In this document: piece after piece, positions 1 through 9,450 of the stretch
Position numbering within the stretch: position 1 is the first letter of the stretch
Layout of the letters: the number at the start of each line of letters is the position of its first letter
Source: Lampris incognitus
Lineage: Eukaryota; Chordata; Actinopteri; Lampriformes; Lampridae
Direction of reading: 5' to 3'
Assembly (NCBI RefSeq): GCF_029633865.1
Contig: NC_079213.1
Coordinates: forward strand, 2,010,621 to 2,074,620
DNA: 64,000 nucleotides
Program-made: the position numbers and the translations under genes
Notes under the pieces: model-generated
Database searches by the model: none
What the model was told of the DNA's origin: nothing
Seen by the model: only the letters and a program-made list of their open reading frames with translations

Positions 1-785
1 GCCTGTTTACCTGTCGCACCTTTCTGCCTGTTTACCTGTCGCACCTTTCTGCCTGTTCACCTGTCTCAATGTTCTGCCTGTTCACCTGTCGCACCTTTCT
101 GCCTGTTCACCTGTCTCAATGTTCTGCCTGTTCACCTGTCGCACCTTTCTGCCTGTTTACCTGTCGCACTTTTCTGCCTGTTCACCCGTTGCACCTTTCT
201 GCCTGTTCACCTGTCGCACCTTTCTGCCTGTTCACTTGTCTCAATGTTCTGCCTGTTCACCTGTCGTACCTTTCTGCCTGTTTACCTGTCGCACCTTTCT
301 GCCTGTTCACCTGTCGCACCTTTCTGCCTGTTTACCTGTCTCAACGTTCTGCCTGTTTACCTGTCTCAACGTTCTGCCTGTTTACCTGTCGCACCTTTCT
401 GCCTGTTCACCTGTCGCACCTTTCTGCCTGTTTACCTGTCGCACCTTTCTGCCTGTTTACCTGTCGCACCTTTCTGCCTGTTCACCTGTCTCAATGTTCT
501 GCCTGTTCACCTGTCGCACCTTTCTGCCTGTTCACCTGTCTCAATGTTCTGCCTGTTCACCTGTCGCACCTTTCTGCCTGTTTACCTGTCGCACCTTTCT
601 GCCTGTTCACCTGTCTCAATGTTCTGCCTGTTCACCTGTCGTACCTTTCTGCCTGTTTACCTGTCGCACCTTTCTGCCTGTTTACCTGTCGCACCTTTCT
701 GCCTGTTTACCTGTCTCAACGTTCTGCCTGTTTACCTGTCGCACCTTTCTGCCTGTTTACCTCTCACTTTTGTTTACCTGTGCCA
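1..785. repeat. 25-bp minisatellite
   Basis: About 31 tandem copies of a 25-base unit reading roughly gcctgtttacctgtcgcacc plus tttct. Units vary at a few fixed positions (tttacc/ttcacc; cgcacc/ctcaatg). Because 25 is not a multiple of three, several frames read open as Cys/Phe/Leu-rich repeats; these are not genes. The array sits in the bestrophin intron left of the first visible exon and runs off the window edge. Decayed units continue to about 835. Confidence 0.95.
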
Positions 786-854
786 CCTTTCTGTTTACCT
801 CTCACCTTTCTGCCTGTTTAGCCGTCTCACCGTTGTTTTTGTTTTTTTTGGATT

Positions 855-1290
855 TTTCCCCCCTTTTCTCCCCAATTGTCAATTGTACTTGGCCAATTAC
901 CCCACTCTTCCGAGCCGTCCCGGTCTCTGCTCCACCCCCTCTGCTGATCCGGGGAGGGCTGCAGACTACCACATGCCTCCTCCCATACATGTGGAGTCAC
1001 CAGCCGCTTCTTTTCACCTGACAGTGAGGAGTTTCACCAGGGGGACGTAGCGCATGGGAGGTTCGCGCTTTCCCCCCTAGTCCCCTCCCCTCTAACAGGC
1101 ACCCCGACTGACCAGAGGAGGCGCTAGTGCAGTGACCAGGACACATACCCACATCCGGCTTCCCACCTGCAGACACGGCCAATTGTGTCTGTAGGGACGC
1201 CCGACCAAGCCGGAGGTAACAGGGGGATTCGAACCGGCGATCCCCGTGTTGGTAGGCAACGGAATAGACCGCTACACTACCCGGATGCCC
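855..1290 (-). mobile_element. tRNA-derived SINE (family A), full-length copy
   Basis: Read on the - strand, the head has a tRNA-like pol III promoter: an A-box-like tagtgtagcgg and a B-box ggttcgaatcc. The body contains the landmarks acacatgtatggga, gtggagcagagacc and a terminal C/T-rich run at the + strand left end. The same family occurs at 20880-21070 (-), 25350-25780 (+) and 58387-58818 (+). It lies in the bestrophin intron. I cannot name the Repbase family. Confidence is high that it is a SINE because independent copies share the head-to-tail structure. Confidence 0.85.
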
Positions 1291-1385
1291 CACCTGTCTC
1301 ACCTTTCTGTCTGTTTACCTGTCTCACTTTCCTGTTTACCTGTGTCACTTGCTTACCTGTCTCACCTCTCTACCTATGGTCTCAC
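1291..1385. repeat. remnant of the 25-bp minisatellite
   Basis: Degenerate copies of the left-hand unit (cacctttctgtctgtttacctgtctcac) resume directly after the SINE, so the SINE appears to have inserted into the array. Confidence 0.6.
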
Positions 1386-1405
1386 CTGGTTGCCTCTTCC
1401 ACCAG

Positions 1406-1557
1406 GTGTCTCTGTTGGCCGTGGATGAGATGCATATGAACCTTCCTCACATGACCAGAGACATTTACTGGAACGACAGCGAGGCACGGCCGCCCTACAC
1501 CCTGGCTGCTGCGGACTACTGCATCCCCTCCTTCCTGGGCTCCACCACCGACATGGG
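1406..1557 (+). CDS. best3: best3 exon a (end of the conserved channel core)
   Basis: Acceptor ccaccag before GTG, donor ATGGG|gtttgt. The 152 bases start in phase 0 and leave two bases of a Gly codon. This is the most conserved bestrophin segment in the window ([22 protein letters not shown]). Confidence 0.92.
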
Positions 1558-2005
1558 GTTTGTAGAAAACTGCCACAGTGTTTAGAAGGAAACTTGATTA
1601 AAACAAAACGAGAGAAATCTGTCTATGCTCTATAAATCTCTCTATTCCCTGCAGACTTTCAGACATTCTCCAGTTTGAGGACATTGACTTTGGTGAGGGT
1701 GGTCCACGGCAGCAGGACTCTGCTCCAACTCGTCGCCAAGAGTCGGTAATGTCATGGTTACACTACACTTTATTCTCCACTCGATTTTAATTTCATCCTT
1801 ACCAGCTAGCAAATACTGTTGGCCTTGTGTATTTTCCATCAAGGAGAGAGAGGTGTGTTCTGACAGCCACCGTCAGTTCCTACATTCCTGCTCACAAGGA
1901 AACACTCAAAAACATCCCCAGCACATCACCACTGCCGTCGCAATTAACATTTGTAACATTAATTAAGAGATAAGACTAATGCAACCACAATAATTAAATA
2001 ACATT

Positions 2006-2052
<47 letters not shown>

Positions 2053-3581
2053 GCCGGGGGAATTTCACACGGGACATTCAAATATAATTTTAGGGTCTTT
2101 ATTCCGAGAGTACAAATATGGATAGATAAAAGGTAAGGGGTTCACAACATCCCACTGTAGCTCTGGGGGTGTGAGAGGAGGTTTCTGGAGGGAACAGCCG
2201 TTTCAATTCAATGCAGCTCGAAATACAGAAAATACTTGTGTAAATACAAATCCAGATCTAATAAATACAATAAATACAGCAGCTTCTACGGATGAACATA
2301 AACAGTATTATACACCACTCTTCGTCTTCACAACTGAAAATACAATGAGGAAATATAAAAATAAAACAACCTCCATTATACTGTTGAATTAGCATATGCC
2401 TACTGTTGTACTGGCATTAGCCTACTGTTGTACCAGCATTAGCCTACTATTGTACTGGCATTAGGCTACTGTTGTTCTAGCATTAGCCTACTGTTGTACT
2501 AGCATTAGCCTACTGTTGTACTGGCATTACCCTACTGTTGTTCTAGCATTAGCCTACTGTTGTACTAGCATTAGCCTACTGTTGTACTGGCATTACCCTA
2601 CTGTTGTTCTAGCATTAGACTACTGTTGTACTAGCATTAACCTACTGTTGTACTGGCATTACCCTACTGTTGTTCTAGCATTAGACTACTGTTGTACTAG
2701 CATTAACCTACTGTTGTACTGGCATTACCCTACTGTTGTTCTAGCATTAGACTACCGTTGTACTGGCATTAGCCTACTGTTGTACTAGCATTAGCCTACT
2801 GTTGTACTAGCATTAGCCTACTGTTGTACTGGCATTAGCCTACTGTTGTACTAGCATTAGCCTACTGTTGTACTAGCATTAGCCTATTGTCTTGAAGTCT
2901 ACAACAGCGAAATCAATTAGCTAACTCTTGTTCTTATGCACAAACATATATATGCAACTCAAAGTTTATACAAACAAAACTCTTATCAACCGATACACAT
3001 TTGTAAACGGTTTTAACAAACCTCAAAGGCTGAAAGCTCTTACGGCGAACACAAAACCCTCGCCATCATCTGGTCTGCAGCTGCTCGCCTTCTCTGCTCT
3101 GCATGGTCCAACAGAACGTGGCCACACCGAACATTGTTCACTTCCTGGCAGCGTGATGACGTCAGCGATACACGTCCCGTTCTTAAAGCGACAGTAGCAC
3201 AAATGTCAACATAACAGCAATAGGACCTTGAATCGTGGTTTCCGAGTTTATAAGGATTTAAATGAATTTCTTTACACTCTACACTAATACTCCTTTACCA
3301 CCGGGTTACACACACACACATATATATATACACACACACATATATATGTATATAGCAGCGAATTCGGGGGGGGGGGGCGACCCGGGAACCGCCACAGCCA
3401 GGATGCGAACCTGTGTCTCCTGCACCACGGGTGACTACGTTAACCAGTCGACTAAGTGTATGTAGCGAGTGTATTCATCCGTAGTCGTTACACTACTCCC
3501 CCCCCCCCCGGGATGTGCGTCCCTGTGTTTCAGCATATCAGCTCCCTCACACCCGCCTCTGGGTGTCACCACCCCACTTCT

Positions 3582-3642
<61 letters not shown>

Positions 3643-6600
3643 TAGCGAATTCTGGGGGCAACCACAGGAACTGCCGCGGCCGGGACGCGAACCCGTACCG
3701 CGGAGATCTCGCTGCCCGCTCGACTAAAGTGTCCGACCTTTAGTCCAGGACCAACGTGTCTACTTATCTCTGCACGTTACACTACACATATATATATCTA
3801 ATAACAATGAAATTAGAAATGAATAATTCAATGTTGAAAGTAGATGCCCTGAAAATAAACACTCATTATTTAGAATTTAAACTTCAACATTTGTATTTTA
3901 TTGTTTAAGACATAGGAAGGGTGGAATTAAATCAATGGACACAAGTCTTTAATCAAAACACCGTTTCATTCGTTGTTACAATTTCCATTAATCAAAAACT
4001 GACGGAGGCTCTGAAACTTGGGAAGAGAAAATTCTGTTTCTGTCAGAAATATGTAGATGTCTGTGAGAATGACAATGTTTAAATTTATTCTTGGGAAATT
4101 TCATTTCCAACGTGATGTTTTCAGGTCCTGGGTCGGGTCCGCAGGTTGATGAGCGTCCAGGAGCCTCCAGAACTCGTCCCGCCTCGACCCGCCTTCAAAC
4201 GCCACAGCAGCGACGCAGCCGGCAGCTTCTTGGCTTTCCTACCTGACCACAGGTTCAGTATGGAGATGAAAGATCACCGTTCACCTTTTCAGCAGATTGG
4301 GTTCCGGAAGTACATTTCCCTTTCCTGTTTACCATAGACTTTTCATTATTTAACCCAGCACATTTCTGGCCGCTGCGGGATTCGATCCAGGGTTGTATTG
4401 CACCACAAGGCGACATCGCTACCCATCCATCCATTATCCAAACCACTTATCCTGCTCTCAGGGTGGCGGGGATGCTGGAGCCTATCCTAGCAGCCATTGG
4501 GCGGCAGGCAGGAAGACACCCTGGACAGGCCGCCAGACCGGAAGACACCCTGGACAGGCCGCCAGACCGCTCGACTAAAGGGGGCCGACCCCCTGGCGAT
4601 CGGCCGGTGAGTCTTTTTGTAGGGTAGTCACCCTCTCCCGGATGCGCGCCCTCGCGCTTCATTATTCCAGCGCTCCGAAGAGACTTCTGAGGATCTGCAC
4701 GCTTCCGGATCCCACCGCTGCCACCAGTGTAACCGAGCTTGTTTTCCGCCCACTGCGGGATTCGATCCGGCATTGTGCTGCACCACGAGGCGACATCGCT
4801 AACCGCCCGACTAAAGGGGGCCGACCCCCTGGCCATCGGCCAGTGAGTCTTTTTGTAGGTTACACTTATTTAAACAGTTTTTAGCCTTTAACAGATCCAA
4901 ACTGCTACAAGACGAGTCACGACCTCCTAACGATTGTTTCAAAGTCAAAAACAAATGTGAAAACAGAAAAGCAGACCGAGGTACAACACTGTGTACTTTA
5001 GTATGTCTTCTAAGAGGGACTGCTTGCCCCATAAAGCATTGCAAATGGCTGGCTGGCGCAGTCGACGGCGCTGGCGCTAGTTCACGGTGCAAATCAAGCT
5101 AAGGTGTTGCTAATTTCGGGACATGCTGTGCTGACGGGAATGGGCACAAGGGAGGCATGGTTCTAAAAGTGTCGGCTCAGTAGGAGTGGTGGGATCTGTC
5201 TTCAGTTACGGCCAATCAAATCAGCTCCTCTCACTCCCTTTAAGAGCAGCGCCCTCTCTGTCATGGCGAACCATCAGTTTCCTAATAGACGGCGGAAGTC
5301 CAGACCGGCTAAGGCAGAAAAGGTTCTCCCAGGAGGAAACCGATGACCTTGTTCGGGAGGTGCAGTCGCCAAGTGCGCATACAACAGCCATTAACATCAA
5401 TTCCAGTGTGATATGAGACAACACTCAAACACGATTACTTGACAGGCTACCGTTTAGCGTGTCTTCACTCTCACCAGCGTCTTTCTCTCTCTGCTGCGCA
5501 TTCTATGAAAACAGCAGGAGACCTTAAATAGTTGTGATCACAGATCAATTAGCCTATAGGCAATTAGTTCGTTCTTTCAAGTTGAATGAGGTTAACTGAA
5601 ATATTGAAATTCCAGACACCATGTTGTTTTCCTTGCGTGATGAAAGACAGTGATACATGTGGAAATTTTTTTTTGATTAAAAAGGTTAAGGACAGTAGTC
5701 ATTAATTAAATTGTTCATGAAATAGGCCAACATAACATACTCAAAAGTAGCGTGTGTGATTTTGGTTTAGTCTGCTCTTAGTGTACCTTTGCCTAAAGCC
5801 CAAAAACTACCACACAGCGCCTGTGTCCGTGCTAAGACGTGGTCTGATCAGGCGGAGATGCAAGCATATTTGATTTTGTTTGACACCAAACTAGCACACT
5901 GTGTCACCTGGCTTTGACTGACACACTCTCTTACTGTGCCTCCAGGCCCATTTAAGCACAAGCAACGTCATGGCGAGCCCGGAAATGAGCAAACACGCAC
6001 AGGAAAGCGAAAAACCACCTTGCACCTAACGAAATTGTCTGCATTAGCGCCACCACTGGCCTTGTGCCGCCCAGGAACTAGAGCCCTTAATCTTTAATGC
6101 TTTCTTGTTTAAATTGTTGTGTTTTATGATTTTCCTTCTCCATCACGTCTGACAGAGAAGACATAGTGGGGCATGCTACTACCAAACATAGGTGACATTA
6201 CGTCACTATGTTCTGACTTCCACATACTCAACTTTAGAGGGGTAACGAGATGGTAACGGCAGCAATTAGTGTAACTCTAGTTTAGTACTTTGCCGGGAAT
6301 TCGGTAGCAGAATCTCATCTCATCATCACCCGCTCCTCCGGGGTCGGGTCGCGGTGGCAGCAAGCTAAGTAGGGCACACCAGACGTCCCTCTCCCCAGCA
6401 ACGCCCTCCAGCTCCTTCTGGGGGATCCCAAGACGTTCCCAGGCCAGATTGGACATGTAGTCCCTCCAGCGAGTTCTGGGTCTACCTCGGGGGCTCTTTC
6501 CGGTTGGCCGTGCCCGGAAAACATCCAAAGGAAGGCACCCAAGAGTCATCCTGATCAGATGCCCGAACCACCTCAACTGTTTCCTTTCGACGCGAAGGAG

Positions 6601-8651
6601 CAGCGACTCTACTCCGAGCTCCCTCCGGATGTCCTAGCTCCTCACCCTATCTGTAAGGCTGAGCCCAGACACCCCACGGAGGAAACTCATTTCAGCCGTG
6701 TATCCGCGATCGCACTCTTTCAGTCATTACCCAAAGCTCATGACCATAGCTGAGGGTTGGAACGAAGATTGACTGGTAAATTGAGAGATTTGCCTTCCGG
6801 CTCAGCTTCCTCTTCACCACAATGATCCAGTACAACGTCCACATTACTGCTGATGCTGCACCAAATCCATCTGTCAATCTCCTGCTCCATCCTACCCTCA
6901 CTCGTGAACAAGACCCCGAGATAATTGAACTCCTTCACTTGAGGGAACAACTCATCCCCAACCCGGAGGGAGCAATCCAACATTTTCTGGTAGAGAACCA
7001 TGGCCTGAGAATTGGAGGTGCTGACTCTCATCCCGACCATTTCACACTCAGCTGCAAACTGCCCCAGTGCGTGCTGGAAGCCAACAAAATCACATTATCT
7101 ACAAAGAGCAGAGACGTAATTCTGAGGTTCCCAAAATGGACACACTCCTCACCTTGGCTGCGCCTTGAGATCCTGTCCATCAATATCACAAACAGAATCG
7201 GAGACAAGGGACAACCTTGGCCGAGTCTGACACCCACCAAAAACGTGTTTGACTTTGTGCCGAGAATGCGGACACAGCTCTCACTTTGGTTATACAAGGA
7301 CTGGATGGCTTGTAGCAACTGCCCCAGTACCCTATACGCCTGCAGTACCCCCCACAGAGTGCCCCGGGGTAAATGGTCGTAAGCCATCTCCAATCCACAA
7401 AATATATGTAGACTGGCTGGTTAAACTCCAGTGCCTCCCTAATCACTTCCGGAAGGGTAAAGTGGTGGTCCATTGTTCCACGGACCTGAACGGAATCCAC
7501 ATTGTTCCTCGTGGTTCCGAGGTTCGACAACTGGTCGGAGCTTCCTTTCCAGCACCCTAGAGTAGACTTTCCCAGGGAGACTGAGCAGGGTAAAATACAA
7601 AATCTTAAAAGTTACATTGAAATAAAACGGACTTAAGGCTTCAACAGGCACATATGCCGTCAATTCACAATCTGGTAGCTCAAGGTAAGTCTGCCTTGTA
7701 CCGATAATACATTATAGCTAATAATAAAATTCCCTATGGTGATTATGAATGCGAGTTTTACTTCCAGAAGCCGCCTCTTCAGTTCTATTGGCCTATTCAA
7801 ATCCGTAATAGCATGCTATTGGTAAATTCAAACAGCTACAGATGCACTATTAGTTAATCATTACAGTTATGGCAAGGACTTACATGAATTCATTCATTAA
7901 TCCATTTGTCTGTCTGTCTGTCCATCCGTCTCTCCAGGGTTCATCAAGGCACAGAGGATGTCATTCCTCACCCCTCCTCTTCCAAAGCTCTGTCACCCTC
8001 CCCCTCCCTCCCTGTGGGGGACACCCTTGCCACATTGAGGGAGGTCAGTAGCACCCCTTCCTCCCCAGACACCCCATTCTCTTCTTCCCCCCACCTCCCC
8101 CAGCTCGTCGTCAGCCCGCCGATACCACATTTCCATGACAACACAACGTTGGGTGTCAATGAAACAGCGAAGCCTCAGAACAGTGTTTCGGAACATCAGG
8201 CAGACTCCTCCCCAAGTGAAGAAGCACCAGATTGGGGCAAGAGCAGGTGATTCATGAGTCACCTGACCCCTCCTTTGCTTTCTGTTCCTAGTCACCTGAC
8301 CCCCCCCTTTGTTTTCCCAGGAGCGGTTCCTCAGTCTGCTGCTCACCGACTCAACTCGGACCAAAGAAGTTCCGTTGGAGTATTCCTAAAGAGAAGGAGC
8401 GGCCCCGAGCCCGCCAGCTCTCCTTTCAGTTCTCCAGACAGTCGTCCAAGGCCTCCATTCGCAGCCTGCCCAGTCCCAAAGCACTTGGCCAGAGGAGAGG
8501 AGGCCCCCGCCTGCTGTGCTCTTCCCGCTTACAAGCTCAGAACCAAAACCAGAACCTTCAGGTCCCTGTTGCCGAGCAAGAATTTCAAGGACTACCAGGA
8601 ACCAGTGACAACCAAGATAACTTCATAGTAGATAATAATAAAAGACCTTAA
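1406..8651 (+). CDS. best3: bestrophin-3-like anion channel, C-terminal exons (partial gene)
   Basis: Bestrophins are pentameric, Ca2+-activated chloride/bicarbonate channels of the plasma membrane. Five coding exons are visible: 1406-1557, 1655-1745, 4125-4252, 7938-8246 and 8321-8651. Phases agree at each junction (2, 0, 2, 2) and the frame ends at TAA 8649-8651. The first exon is the conserved end of the channel core and reads [35 protein letters not shown]. From memory the last motif fits BEST3 much better than BEST1, BEST2 or BEST4. The remaining exons encode a Ser/Pro-rich, low-complexity cytosolic tail of about 220 residues, typical of the poorly conserved bestrophin tail. The transmembrane and Ca2+-clasp exons lie left of the window. 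The introns are filled by minisatellites, SINE-like repeats and a LINE. Family is near certain, paralogue probable. Confidence 0.88.
1655..1745 (+). CDS. best3: best3 exon b
   Basis: Acceptor ccctgcag|A, donor AGTCG|gtaatg, 91 bases. Completes the Gly codon and reads [16 protein letters not shown] then a Gln/Arg-rich stretch. MGLS across the junction matches my recollection of mammalian BEST3. Confidence 0.8.
1746..2008. other. intron sequence without recognisable content
   Basis: No coding or repeat family recognised between exon b and the TA repeat. Confidence 0.6.
2009..2048. repeat. (TA)n microsatellite
   Basis: About 20 uninterrupted TA units in the bestrophin intron. Confidence 0.97.
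2390..2886. repeat. 22-bp minisatellite
   Basis: About 22 tandem copies of tagcctactgttgtactggcat with variants (ggcat/agcat, gtact/gttct). The apparent Tyr/Cys/Leu reading frame through it is an artefact of the repeat. Lies in the bestrophin intron. Confidence 0.95.
2887..3309. other. intron sequence, nothing recognised
   Basis: Unique-looking sequence between the 22-bp array and the CA/TA tract; no coding similarity seen in either strand. Confidence 0.5.
3310..3355. repeat. (CA)n/(TA)n compound microsatellite
   Basis: Alternating cacaca and tatata blocks directly left of a tRNA-like repeat copy. Confidence 0.9.
3356..3493 (-). mobile_element. short tRNA-like repeat (family B), copy 1
   Basis: Bounded by tagcagcgaattcggg on the left and cgttacactac on the right. 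Read on the - strand it holds a B-box-like GGTTCGCATCC and a ctggttaacgtagtc block resembling an A-box arm. Related copies are at 3644-3783 and 20716-20861. Ends resemble short inverted repeats (gtagcg / cgttac), so it could be a small non-autonomous element with a tRNA-derived core. Poly-G/poly-C runs are expanded in this copy. Confidence 0.6.
3583..3641. repeat. (AC)n microsatellite
   Basis: About 29 AC units between two family B repeat copies. Confidence 0.97.
3644..3783 (-). mobile_element. short tRNA-like repeat (family B), copy 2
   Basis: Starts tagcgaattctggg and ends cacgttacacta; the - strand contains cgggttcgcgtcccggc, a good B-box. About 75-80% similar by eye to copies 1 and 3. 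Confidence 0.6.
4125..4252 (+). CDS. best3: best3 exon c
   Basis: Acceptor tgttttcag|GTC, donor CACAG|gttcag, 128 bases. Reads [16 protein letters not shown] and then a Pro/Arg-rich tail ending FLPDHR. Starts in phase 0, ends with two bases of an Arg codon completed by exon d. Confidence 0.82.
4355..4866 (-). mobile_element. cluster of tRNA-like repeats (family C) with an inserted dispersed repeat
   Basis: Two copies of a tRNA-like module (cgggattcgatccgg, i.e. B-box CCGGATCGAATCCCG on the - strand, plus gactaaagggggccgaccccc) at 4375-4420/4565-4625 and 4728-4862. The first is interrupted at 4423-4560 by a repeat starting ccatccattatccaaacc and containing cagggtggcggggatgctgg. Ends of the second copy read tgtaac/gttaca. 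A third partial copy is at 13230-13316. Confidence 0.55.
5186..5416 (+). pseudogene. Myb/SANT-like DNA-binding fragment, probably of a Harbinger-type transposon
   Basis: A short frame contains [16 protein letters not shown] (with QK before it), which resembles the start of the Myb/SANT-like domain found in many fish transposon-derived proteins, for example the second protein of PIF/Harbinger elements. It ends after about 75 codons and no transposase is seen nearby. The function call is an inference from one short motif. Confidence 0.3.
5450..6300. other. intron sequence, possible remains of the same element
   Basis: No coding similarity. Motifs such as gcgcctgtgtccgtgctaag and ttgtgccgcccaggaactag resemble the subterminal regions of fish Harbinger-like repeats, but I could not find paired ends. 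Confidence 0.3.
6300..7663 (-). mobile_element. RTE-clade (Rex3-like) LINE, decayed 5'-truncated copy
   Basis: Reverse transcriptase and C-terminal pieces appear on the - strand in several frames. Near 7290-7030 are [19 protein letters not shown] and [13 protein letters not shown], where the usual FADD box has become FVDN. Near 7040-6740 are [13 protein letters not shown] and [12 protein letters not shown]. Near 6576-6330 is RWFGHLIRM, then [10 protein letters not shown], a C-terminal signature shared by RTE-clade elements. The 3' end carries gatgatgagatgagat, fitting the GATG tails of Rex3. Frame changes and the altered FADD box make it inactive. It sits antisense inside the bestrophin intron. 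Confidence 0.8.
7664..7937. other. intron 3' end before best3 exon d
   Basis: No feature besides a short tgtctgtctgtc run and the pyrimidine-rich acceptor at 7922-7937. Confidence 0.6.
7938..8246 (+). CDS. best3: best3 exon d (Ser/Pro-rich tail)
   Basis: Acceptor tctctccag|GG, donor AGAGCAG|gtgatt. About 103 codons, rich in Ser, Pro and His, reading [15 protein letters not shown] then [17 protein letters not shown]. An internal donor-like gtcagt at 8044 could give a shorter form. Frame is open throughout and phase 2 at both ends. Confidence 0.75.
8321..8651 (+). CDS. best3: best3 terminal coding exon
   Basis: Acceptor gttttcccag|G, stop TAA at 8649-8651. Reads [20 protein letters not shown], then an Arg/Ser/Gln-rich stretch ending [11 protein letters not shown] different frame through this stretch also reads open, but only this frame joins exon d in phase. 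Confidence 0.75.
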
Positions 8652-8819
8652 CTACCAATCACTGTGCTCAGAGTTCAAGTTAGAATCCATCAGTCTTTTT
8701 AACAAAACCACTGTCCAATCAGATGGTTTGTGGCAAAAATATAAGCAACATGCAGCGTGACAACACAAGTCAATCAGAGAGCTCCAAACTGTGAGAACAA
8801 AGGTTTACACAGAGCAATC

Positions 8820-9059
8820 CTAGTTCTATGATCATGGGCAAAGCTGTCTGGCTAAAACTTCTGGACTTGTTTCTGTGTGTAATGTGTAATCGCACTGAAA
8901 ATTGCAACAATGTACGCGTTTGCTCGGCCCCACCCACTCAGTGGCCAACATAAGGCTGATAAACCGCCACTATTCCTTCAACAGCTTTCTTTCATGCTGC
9001 TGGGGTTAGTGGGGAGGGGGGGGTAAGCCAGACGACTTTGCCTATGATCATAGAACTAG
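8820..9059. mobile_element. MITE-like element with 34-bp terminal inverted repeats
   Basis: The left arm 8820-8853 (starting ctagttctatgatcatggg) and right arm 9026-9059 (ending cctatgatcatagaactag) are inverted copies differing at three positions. The 240-base element has no coding capacity. It lies 170 bases downstream of the bestrophin stop codon. Superfamily not identified; no clear target duplication. Confidence 0.75.
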
Positions 9060-9450
9060 GGTTACCCTTGCGTAACCGTTATTCTTTTTCATGTTGGCTC
9101 TGATGTCTGGATCCACCTTACGGGGTAAAGTGGAGTGGGTGGAGGAAGCCGCCACTCTTCAAGTGGAATGCACTTGAATCCCACATATTAGGCGGAAGCA
9201 GTATGTTTTGTTTGTCCAAAGCCAGCGAGCTAATGTTGTCTGCCATCATTGAGTTAATCAATGGCTGACCAGGTCATCACCTTGCCAACAATAAGAGCCA
9301 CAGCTTTGATGAGATAGAGAATGGCACCCAGAGATCTGGCAACGGTCTCAATGTCTTCAGGCAGGCATCAAGGCTTCTCTGTCCAACACTAGCTGAGAAA
9401 AACAGGAGGAGACCAAGGTGATGTTAACTGTCTCTGCACCCTGCACAGCA
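9060..9450. other. intergenic sequence with a repeat-like end
   Basis: Begins with ggttacccttgcgtaacc, an imperfect palindrome, and tctggatccaccttacgg, which look like a dispersed repeat. No coding content recognised. Confidence 0.4.

Noticed and set aside
69..1050. Three overlapping + frames of 250-300 codons
   Set aside because: They translate the 25-bp minisatellite in all three frames and run into a SINE.
1200..1270. tRNA gene
   Set aside because: The B-box-like sequence belongs to a SINE head; the same block is found in other SINE copies.
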